Shown here one piece after another: positions 38,905-50,400 of a stretch of DNA of 64,000 nt. The position numbers and the translations under genes were made by a program. Where the stretch lies: the NCBI GenBank assembly GCA_005784505.1, contig VCAZ01000015.1:4086668-4150667 (forward strand). The letters run 5' to 3'. Origin of the DNA: Bagarius yarrelli (Eukaryota > Chordata > Actinopteri > Siluriformes > Sisoridae). A model generated the notes under the pieces. It saw only the letters and a program-made list of their open reading frames with translations. It was not told where the DNA came from and ran no database searches. Position 1 is the stretch's first letter, and each line of letters begins with the position of its first letter.

Positions 38905-41499
38905 TTTGGGCACAATTTAAAATACCGGTTAACTTTCCTATTCAAGCGCACTAGCGTGTGAATGAAGGAACTAGTTTTCACGCGATACATAGCGCACTAT
39001 GTAGTTTTTATTAGGTAAATTGAGATTTAACCAGGAACCTCCGTTTCAGTAGGCAAGGAGTGTCAAAATAAAAGAGCAGTGGTTTTAACATAATATTAAA
39101 CGCAAAAAACAATAAACAAACAAATTGTTATAAGATACTAAAAACTAAAGCTGATACGTTCGTTGATAGCAGATTGATAGTTCTGAGAATTGGGTTTACG
39201 ACCAGCACTTGTCTCCTGTATGCATTAATGTAAATTATTATCAGGTCGGTTCAGAAGACCTTTTAAACCACAAGTATACAAATATAACATTATTTTGACA
39301 ATACGCCCATTAAAAAAAGAAAAAAAATAACGGAAATAATCATGTTATTAAAGACTGACAACCAAAACTTGTGACATTTCTTAACTAATTCGTTACAATA
39401 AACTTTTATTTTGACTAGTGAATTTTAGTTTATACTCGGAAGTGCTGATTAACCGCCTTTGACAGACCAAATACAAAATCAGACTTTACCTTTGTTTTTG
39501 TGCACTACGTAGAACACAGCACAACATGATGTAAAGTGCACTTTGTATAAAATTCGGCGGGATTTGGTATTTATCCCGTGGGCAGCTGTTAAAGAGCTTG
39601 TAGTAATTCTGCTTTGATGCCGTTGGGAAATTGTTCAGCAAAAAAACCAACAACAACAAAAAACAAAAATACTCTAAAAGAGTACACAGAAGTCTGTAAA
39701 TATCTATAAATCACTCAAACCAGAAACATTTAAACATTTTAGGGAATTACACAGCTCGGCTATATGTGGAGATAAAGAAACTTAAATGTTATTATTTAAT
39801 GTGATTCATCACTTTGGGTCGGAAAGCAGAGCCATGCGTTAATTCACATACTCCGGTAAGTAAAGTTCAAATATTTAACTAAACTAATTTTGCATGTTGT
39901 TTCATTCTTTCTATTTTTACTCAATAAAAGTTGATCTTTTTTTTTTTTAGATCTCTTGGTGCCAATATATAATATTATATAATAAAATAGTATAATTGCA
40001 CTAATTATATATACAAAACGAACTAAAATGCGCGAATAATTTTCTTAAAATAAGCCTATAGATCAGTATAAGGTTTATTTCTGATGTTTTAGGGCTTTTG
40101 AATTTCAATTCTAAATAAAATAGACAACAAGACTATTCTATTCTATTCTATTCTATTTAGAGTTGAAATTATTCTCTAGTGGACTTTGGTGCGAAAAACC
40201 GGTTTCTCTAGTTTACACATCTGGATTAGTCGCATCCTGATGTTCTATTCCATTGTAAAGCTTAGTCGATAAATCAATTACACAACGAAGCATCAAGTAG
40301 ATATTTATTTAAGCGAAACATGCAGAAGGGATGAAATTGATCTTTTCATTCTAGAGAACACATTTGCTGACAGCTTTATAGTTATTAATAAATAACCCAT
40401 ATTTACAGAAGACAAGTAAAACCTTGAAGGCCACAATAATCTACATTAATAATCATTTCTTTTATTTACTACATTACTTAAATTCATTTCAAACTGAAGA
40501 GTTCCAGTCCCAAAGGACAACCAGGAATGTTATTGGTTTTGCCAGTGCTGCTCTGAGAAAAGCTGGATTGTTTCTCATTTAGAGCTGAATTTGGGGGTTT
40601 TAGAAATCGTGCTGTGTGTTCAACAGGCAGTAACAGTCAGTAAGTGTATTTCAGTACAGGGACGATAGAGAGGTTTATGTTTCTGTTCGTTAGTAACATG
40701 ACAAACTGCAATTTCTCAGATTGTCTGTGTTTCTCTCTGTTAAAATCTAAACTAAGTTTCATTTGTTATTGGAAAGAATAGATGCATTTATTGACTTAAG
40801 ATGACTTATTTGTTTAAATAAGAACCTTCACCATATGCTTTAAATTCAGTAACAATTCCATGCAATGTCAAATATGTAAGAGTTACAAAACTATTTTCCC
40901 ATTAGAAAGAATGATTGGCCTTGTGTAACCTATATTTCAAACATTTTTCTGTGAAAAGTCATGTATAACCAACCAGCATCATGTGCAATTTTAATTTCCT
41001 AGTCAGAGTAGGGAAGTCACAAGACCGTGGTTTCTCCACTTTGCTAGTGATTGCATCGAAACTGCGTGAATGAAAAGTATGAGGAAATAAACAGAAACAT
41101 TCTGCAATGCACTGGGCATGCGTACGTTTACCTTTACCTCCTGCTGGATCTGCAAACTGTTAACAATTAAAAATAAATAATAAAAGGCATAAATTGCAGT
41201 TTGGATTTCATTTAGTTTTGCTCTGGAAATCTTTTTTTTTTTTTTTTAATCTTTTTTACTAAATAGATATTTACATACAGTCCACAAGACAAATTAATAA
41301 CTTAAATAATAAATAATGTACTCAAATAAACCAATTCAATAGTTTCCACCTTCTCGCTTCTCAATACTGTGTGTTGTCACCTGGATGATCAACAACTGGT
41401 TTTTAGATAGTTTTTTACTGGTTTCTTGTAATGTAATTCTGTAATTTTCACAGGTTAGGACCAATAATAATAATAATAAGTTTTCTCTTCCCTAAAGTC
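38905..41499. other. TRMT13-OSBPL1A divergent spacer, includes possible OSBPL1A leader
   Basis: A 2.6 kb stretch between two start codons pointing apart. CTCCG|GTAAG at 39851-39860 is a good donor on the plus strand and may end a non-coding first exon of OSBPL1A. The coding exon 1 acceptor is then the ag at about 41496-41497 or the cacag at 41450-41454. A (TTCTA)n run sits at 40134-40157. No trace of SASS6, the expected TRMT13 neighbour, was recognised. The rest is AT-rich and featureless. Confidence 0.5.
40134..40157. repeat. (TTCTA)n pentanucleotide repeat
   Basis: About five units of TTCTA, almost perfect. Confidence 0.9.
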
Positions 41500-44400
41500 A
41501 TGGAAGAGCTGGATCCAGAGGAGCAGTTTCTCCGGGATGCCAGAAATGGGAATCTTCCAGGAATACAAAGGCTTTTAATGTCCAAAATTAAAGAACAAGC
41601 GAAATTTGACATCAACTGTAAAGGTATGCTTTGTTATCCTTATTTTATAGTTCATAGTGTTCGATAAATAGATGTCGAGCAGGTCACGATGGTTTTTCAT
41701 TTAAAGAGCAGCCTTTATGCTGGAGGGTATGGCCAATCACATGATAAAAGAATGGGGGTTGTTAGGTGGGCGGAGTCGGTCATCTACTTATTAAGAAGGT
41801 TGAAGTGGATACAGTCTTACCAAGCAATTAAAAAGTTGATAAAATGCAATACTAGAAATGTAAAACAAAAACTAGGATAAAAATCAGCCTCAGTTTTCCA
41901 GTGCTGAATTTTTTTAGGTGAGGTCTTTTGAAATATAATTTGGCAGGAAACTTTTCTAATTCTTACTGTATAACATCCATTTAAAGAGCAGCCTTTAGGG
42001 CATCTGGGCATCTTGTTAGACACTCTATCATGATTTCCCTTTCATATGGTCACCCCAGTGGGCACTGTGCATGTGTTTGGGAAAGGAATGCCGCTTTACA
42101 TCTGTTCTGTTTTATTTCTTATATGTACTTAATGCTGACAGTAACAGTATTTCTTTCTTTTAGGCAAGAGCAGGTCAAATATTGGATGGACTCCTCTTCA
42201 TCTGTCCTGCTACTTTGGACACAGGAATGTGGTGGAGGAATTACTAAAAGTAAATGTTCTTGAAATAAGTTGTTTTTATTATTTAAACAATATAATAGCT
42301 AAAGTTTTCACCAAATGTAATCTTCAGGCAGGAGCAGATGCAAATCTAACAAACAATGTTGGAGATACACCACTCCATAAAGCAGCATTCACAGGACGAC
42401 AGGTACACAATATTATCATTATATTCAATATATTTGACTGAAGCGAAAACGTTTTGGAAATTAATTTTATTATTGTATTTTTTTATTGTGAAATTGTGTG
42501 AACAGCCTTCATTTGACTGTCCATGGCAGTGTTTCCAACCTATCTTGGATAAAAACCTCCTAAGTCAAGTTAAAACCCCTTACTATTGCACATGTCCCAG
42601 CCCACATCCCTTGCACTCAAACTGGATGTTTTCTGTCTTAAAGATCATCATTTAATCAGACACCCATTTGTTATGATTGATTGTTTGTAAGCAGATTAAT
42701 GAAAGCCCTGTGCCTTTTGATTCGCTGCTATTTTTTATAATTGGTTATGAAGGTACGAGAAATTAAGTCATACCGAAGATAATCATTGTTATATTAGCAG
42801 AATTTTGTCTTGAGGACACTTGGCAAATTTCTACATAGAACCACTTAACACACCTGTTTCTTTAGTGCCCACCATTAGTGTTCAAAGGCCCCACTAGGCA
42901 CCACCAGATTTTCAAAACCCCCGTCATTGTCTGCATGCCCACTGGGGGTGCTACCACACCTGTTGATAATCACTAGTCTATAGGTATGCTCAAAGGGTTA
43001 AATATCTCCTCAACCACATTTATATGTACAGCATTTGGCAGATGACCTAACCCAGAATGATTTACATTTTTCCTACTTGTTTGCCCAACTGAGCAATCTA
43101 AGGTTAAGAGTCTTGCTCAGGTCCCAACAGTGGCAGCTCGGTGGAGCTGCGATCCGCGACCTCTAACATGTTAACCGTCTTCGTCTTGTTCTGTGTTTTT
43201 TTTGTGTAGGAGGTGGTGATGCTGTTGCTTCAGTATGGTGCCTGTCCTTCAGTCATTAACGGCTCAGCTCAGGTTCCCAAGGACGTCACACATGATGAAG
43301 AGATCAGGAGCATGCTGGAGGGTATGGCCAATCACATGATGAAAGAATGAGGGTTGTTAGGTGGGCGGGGTCGGTCATCTACTACTTAAATGTGTGCCCA
43401 ACACACTAATTTGTTTCTTATTTAAAAATGGAGAACAGCGATAATTTTCCAGTGCTGAATTTTCGCTGAATTTTTTTAGGTGGACATCTTTTGAAATATA
43501 GTTTGGCAGGAAACGTTTCTAATTCCTACTGTATAACGTACACCGGTGATGAAAGAAAATGCTTTGTGTACAAACTGCACTATGGTAGAAAATCTTCACA
43601 TGGCAGAAAATGTGTACTTAGTGTTTTTCCCTGTAAGCAGCATGACATTGCTTCCTGACTTTGTTTTTTCAATGCTGATTAAAGATGTTTTTCTTTATCA
43701 GCGGCTGAGCGAACCGAGGAGAGAAAGTTAGAGGAGCAGGTGTTAGAAGCAGCTCGCGAAGGAGCCACAGTCACCCTGTTGAAACTGGTACAAGCACCGC
43801 CACTTATCATCTGCATGATCATGTGCAACAACCAGTATCACAAACATGTTGAGCAACTTATTGCCCATTGTTGGTCATGTGCTCAGAGAGGTTTTGAAAT
43901 GAAGAAAAATGGTTTGTGGCTACTTTATGGACACACAGACACATAAACTCCTTCCTCTTTTTTTATCTTGTGTATAAGTACTTTCTTACATGTTTTTCTG
44001 TGCTTTCTTGTATTTTGTCTGGCTTTTTTTCTGTTAGCAAAACATCCACCTCTACATCTAACTTGTAGTTTTTAGCCACAGAACGAGTATTTTTACCTGT
44101 TTGTGTTTTTTGTAATGTTGTTGTGTTTAATCGTTCGGGTAGCAGCTATAAACTATAGTTACGTTTTTTTCTTTTACACGAAATAAGCCAAAAACTGAAA
44201 CCCGGTCTACACACTGAAGTTAAGCATGACTTTTTATTCTGATAATGCTATAGACAATGATGTAGTCAATAAAGAGTGCTGCAATATAAAGAATTTCAAT
44301 TGGTTAATACAGTAAAAAACATCCACACACATTCATCATACTGTAATAAAGAAGTGCTGGTTAAATCATTATTGTTAAAGGGTTATAAAAAATCTTTATG

Positions 44401-47400
44401 TCTGTGTTGAATGTTGTTTATCTCTTACGATATAGTTGACCAGGGAGAAGCCTCCAAACATCAACTGCACAGACCTGCTGGGTAACACACCATTACACTG
44501 CGCTGCATACAGAGGCCAGAAACAGTGTGCAGTCAAACTGCTGCAAAACGGAGCCAGTCCCAACATCAAGAACAAAAACGGTAACTAAAGAGCTCAGCAT
44601 TATCACATTACATTTACATTTGCAGCATTTAGCAGACGCCCTTATCCAGAGCGACTTACATTATTACCTGTTATACATCTGAGCAATTGGGGTTTAAGGG
44701 CCTTGCTCAGGGGCCCAGCTTGGTGTCTGCAGTGTGGTTGCTTGGTGACACTGGGAATCGAACCCTGGTCTTCAAGTTGGTAGTCCAACACCTTAACCAC
44801 TGCGCTACCACTTCCATTTATTAATATCATTACCATCACATCACAACCATCACCCTTATTATCATCACCCTCGTCATCCTTATTAACATCATCATCATTA
44901 ACATCACCATCATACGCATTAAAAAAAACCCCAAATCATTATATTACGCAATACTTTGTTGGCATATAATTATATTTCAATTGTGCTTATTTATAATTTT
45001 TTACTTTAAATGGAACATTGGGCATGGATTATTTTTTAACCAAACAAAGAAAGTTTAAACATTTAATAGTTTTTTAAACTATTGGTAAAGTAATACAGCT
45101 GTTTTTTAATTGAATAATTTATTTATTAAATGAATTTGTTTTAATTTTTACAATTTAAAATAACATTGGTAAATCAAAAAAACTACATTTTGTTTTTAAA
45201 TAATGCTTAATGCAATCAAGTTGCTGGATGTATAAATCAGCTATTCTACAGCAGGTTCTCCAGGTTAATTTGGGAATTAAATTCCGCTTTCTATAATTTA
45301 AAAGTTGATATGAACAATATCATTTTTCGTTAGTGGCGTTTATACACAATTTATTACATTATTAGGTTTTCCATGATGTGTTTTTAGGTCAGACTGTGTT
45401 TGATCTTGCCAAGGATACAGAGATGAGGCAGATCCTGGAGGGCAAGTTAATGAAAGTAATTACAGCACTACATTACTATTTTAATATCACACTGTTTTTG
45501 ATTAAAGCTTGTTGTAGCATGCTGTTGTTTCTATAGTCATAGTTTATTTACAGGACTGTGTACATGCCACATAAACAGATTAAAGAAAATACAGTTTTAT
45601 AGAAGGAGCCTTCACTTTCTTATGTAGTGATGTTTTTCAGAATAGCAGTATTTGTTACACTAGGACCCAGGTACTGAACAATGTTTTTTCCTCACAGGGT
45701 CCCTGGCGTTACGTTCCGATGTTTGATGGTCCTCTTTGGAAGGTATGTGTGTATATTGTCATAATGCATGCCAATATAATGGTTATGTATCATACTGTAT
45801 AAATTAAAGGTTATAAATAAATAAAGGAGTTAATATGATTCCTTAGGGTCCTAATAAAAAGTCTAGAATATATTTTGATTAAAAATTCTTATTAATAGTG
45901 TAAAAAAACCTAATGTCACACAACCCCTCTGTTCTGTGAGGCGTTTCCACTGCTCTAAAACCATTTTAAATAAAAATTTAATGACTTAATGATAGTTACC
46001 GTTATAAACCACCTACAAATGTAAGCTTAATGTAGTGTTACCAAGTTATCTTTTTCAACAACATACACAGTTTGTAATAAAACAAAGACCTTAAGTTAGG
46101 TCCTTTTTGTGTCTTTTTGTATTTTGTTAAATCTTAGGGTTTTCTATATTCAGTATATACTAATCTGAGCAGTTGCTATGACAATATTTGTTGAACTGAG
46201 GGTTCAAAGACAATAACTTCCTACTTAGTGCTCTTTAAAAATGTCCCTCAAATCTCTCATGTTTATCATTCCAGAGCACCAGATTTTTTGGCTGGCGTTC
46301 CTGCTGGGTTGTTCTTCAAGATGGAGTTTTGTCATGGTATTCAAAACAGTGAGTGGTTTTTTTTTTGTCTCTTTACATTTTTGCCCCTTTACATTTCCAA
46401 ACATACTGGATTTAAAAATGTGCATTGTATTAGTTTCAGGCTAAAGAATAATGAAGAACAAATCGTTATTATTTATGTTTTGAGAAAGTTTTTGGATTGA
46501 AACGGTCTGAATTGCTTTTGGGAATGTAAGTTAAAACGTTCCCGAAAACGTGAAAATGTCCAGTTTGCCTAATGCTGGTAGAATGTTATTCTATGGTTCA
46601 ACAAGTACTAATAGTCATAAGAACTTTCAAGAACATTCTTCTGAGCATACTTTCTTACAGCATTCTAAGAACATTAATAGAGTACTGATACTCAACATCA
46701 CAAGAACATCTAATAAAAATGTTATGAGAATGTTTTATAAACATTATTTTAATAATGTTTAATAATTATTTTAATAACTTTTAAAGAACGTTTAAAAGAG
46801 CAAAAGTTGAGGAAATAGTTAGTTGGTTGAGTGGTTGTGTCTTGAGGACCAGAAATAGGGAAAGTCTTTAGTTGGGCGGTGTTATGCAGTAAGAAAATTA
46901 ATATCATAAGAATATATTTTATATAACCTCATATATTTAAAACTATTCACAAATGCAAATGACCTCCAGCAAAGTCCCATCTGCACCAGTTAAAGACACA
47001 TATACCAAACTGCAGTGTATATCATTTAAATGGTGTAACTTCTATTATTATTATTAAAAATGTTAATTCTGCCTTGATTGTTGTGTTTTTTTTTACTTTA
47101 AGGCCTGATGCTGCATCCAACAGTCAGCGTAAAGGCTGGAAAGCCCTGACCCAGGCCCAATGTAGTGTAAGCTCAATCATTAATAACAATAAAAATATCC
47201 CTTACTTTATATATGCTACCATTGAATAATGTCCCTGTTCTAATATGTTGGTTTGCTTTAACAGACCAAAAACAGCTGCTACTTTACAGTTAAGTGCTTT
47301 GATGACAGTGTCCAGTATTTTAAAGTCTCACCAAAAAGCAACCCAGAAGCTACCAGAAAAGTGAGAAAAGATTAAAAAAAATAATGATTTTTTTTATACC

Positions 47401-50400
47401 CACAAAACATGGTCTAAATACTAATAAGTGGGGGTTTGTGTGTTACAGAAATGGTTGGAAGCTATTGACGCACACTCAGCATTTAGCACCCATTACTGCT
47501 CACAGGATCAGGGCAGTGAGGAAGATGAAGATGAGGTGGTATCACTGGGTGAGCTGACAGAGTCCCTGCAGGTAAGAAAGAAGCTGTTTAATGTTTATGC
47601 TGATTCCTACAGGTTAGATTACAATATGGAGAGAGGAATAAATACAGTATCTAAAGTATAGCCAGAATTGCTTATAGTCATCTACTGTTTTCTAAATTCT
47701 TTACGAAATTCTCTGGTTTTCTCTATAACAATTTGGTGCCACTGTCACTGCAGCAGGCTGAGACATGTCATAGGAAGTTGGAGTCTGAGGTGTTGTCCCT
47801 CCTGTCCATAGTGAAAGAGGATGCACTCAGTAATGGTAAGAACAGATATATCCATCTATCTTTTTATTATGAATTATAAAAGGCAGTAGCGAATTGCATT
47901 ATGGGCGAAGATGTTTCTCTGTTACTTATTTATTTATTAATCTCCTATTACAAAGGTATCTCCTTTCAGGTTAAAATAAATATTCCCCCCTGTGACTGTA
48001 GTCTCATGTTCAGAATGGCATACCTAGAGCCGTATCCAGAGCTAAAGATTTCATGGCAGTATTTTGCATGCTGGTTTTCAGACCTCAGATGTTACCACAG
48101 ATTTAGCTGTGTGAGATGTTAACCAAAAAAGTAGTGTGCTCTGCAAATAGCAGTTAAAAATCTTTAGAAATTGTCACATTTTATTTATTTTTATTTAGAA
48201 TTACACATAATTTCATCTAGAATTTTACACAGTAGTAATCACATCTAGGGTGCCTCATCTAAAAACGGTCCTGACCCGCTGCCTATCCCTGCTTATGTAT
48301 ATCTGAGCTTTTCGGGGATCCTTTTCTAATACCTAGTCATGATGATCAGCTGTTTCCGATAAACTTGTTTAGCTGTGGAATGTTTCAGCAGGTGTTTTTG
48401 GAGTATTTCCCAACTTTCCCAGTCTTTTGTTGCGCCTGTCCCAACTCTTTTGTCATGTGTTCCGGACATCAGATTTGTCAAATATTTAGCCAATAAAGTT
48501 GGTCAGTTTAAACATTGTATAACTTGTCTTTGTGGTGTTTTTCGTTGAATATGGCTCGACAAGGATTTGCTGGTCATTGCATTCTATTTTTATATGTTTT
48601 ATGCAACATAAAATTAGGGCTTAAACTTTAAGTTGCCTTAATCAGCCAAAATCTTTGCTTTTTTTAAATATAAATAAATGCTTACATAAATAAATTAACA
48701 AAATTATCTGGAAGTAGATAAAGAAATGTATTTTATATAATATACCATAAAATACTAAATACACTACTTTCTGATAATATTTGCTTAAATGTCTTTCTCA
48801 CAACATGTTTTAGTTATAAGCAATTCTGTCTTTGTTATATATTTATTCTATAACAGTTTAAAGTAAATTTTCTTTGTTTTTGATTTGATCTTGTAAAAAT
48901 GCATTTTTATTTATAACACTGTCGATATTACTTCCTACTGGCAAACAAACCAATGCTTATTTTGTACCTAAATATGAAATGGTAAAAAAAGACGAATGCC
49001 TTATCAATGAAGTATCTTTATTTTATAACAAACAGACAACAAATAAAGAATCAATCTAACAAGTTAAAATCAAAATATTCAAAGCCATCTAACTGAAAAA
49101 AGCGCTTAAACAAAAGTATAGAATCTTATGTGTTTAGATTACATGGTACTTATTAAGTTTGTCTCTATTTCTTAAAAGTTTCAAATTAATTCATTGAATT
49201 TTTTATATTGATTATTTTTATTTTATAATATATGTTTATTTTCATATTATTTAAAAAATATTTTGTTCCAGAAAATCTGTTCTCATGTTTATGTATTTTT
49301 CCTTATGGTGTGTTTGTGTGCATTTGTATGTGTGTGTGTGTGTGTGTTGTTAAGGGGCAGGCTTCCCAGAGACGGTGCTACAGAAGCTTAAAGAGGTGTG
49401 TGAGGCTTCTAATGAGACCTGTTCGAGTCTCCATCAGTGTCTCGACTTGTTCACCAAACAAGAAGGGGTAAAAAGCAACATAACACATTTAATTTACTGA
49501 TAAACACAGAGGAAAGTATTAATGACTGGAGTGATCATGTCTATTTTAACTGTGTTTAAGTAAAAACGCAAACATTTAAAACTGCAAATAATTTCTTACC
49601 CCGATGTTGTTTCAAAAGCGTAAGACCTTCTTTTGTATTCAGAAAACAGTGTAACATATTTTGATATTTTCTCCCTGCCCCCTAGATAGACAGCAAGATA
49701 ACTACCACATTTAAGAAAAGTAGCAAGACTTTATTCCACATTTTTGTCTCTACCACATCCCTTGTGGACGCACATTCACAAGATTACTATAACGCATGCG
49801 TGTTGTGGTGGTCTTTTATTTTGAAAAATTAAATATCTAGCAAGCTTTTGTGTTGCAGATTTATGAGGGTGGTTTATGAGTGTGGTCCTCAATTTTTTTT
49901 TTTTTTTACATTAAATCAAAAAAGCTTGCGATAAAAAAAGTGCCAACTTAATTCAGGTAACGAAGGTTGTTCACTGAGATATGACTAATATAAAAAAATG
50001 CAGATGGAGGTGACCAATGTTTACGTCCTTGTCCTTGTATTACCCTATGTGTAAGAGACACCAAAAGTCCATCAGGTCTGTCAGTGCATGTTTTTGCAAA
50101 GGGCCACCAGTTACATGATACCTGGAGGATTGTGTTTCCAAACGAGTGTACTGGAACATGACAGTCCAACCCTGTTTGATCAGATCATTCTGGCACTCAG
50201 TCGTCGCTTGTCCTATACATAGAAAATATATCCTGAAAATTCTTTAATTTTTACCGAAACCTACTTGAATGCTGGCTTTAATGTGACATGCAACCTTAAA
50301 AAACATGTCATATGTTTTTATTAAAAAGTAAGACTCAAAAATAAATAGATATGTTATTTATTTAAGCTTATTGCTAGAATTCCTTTGTGATGCAAAGATC

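Larger units (their letters stand above)
47836..49354 (+). other. OSBPL1A intron 13
   Basis: A 1.5 kb AT-rich intron. It holds a Tc1-end-like repeat at 48365-48615 and ends in a (TG)n run (49329-49347) next to the exon 14 acceptor. Confidence 0.7.

Noticed and set aside
44755..44805. Possible tRNA genes at the A/B-box sequences (also at 11330 and 8330)
   Set aside because: The A and B boxes belong to SINE heads: no intact cloverleaf is formed and SINE bodies follow.
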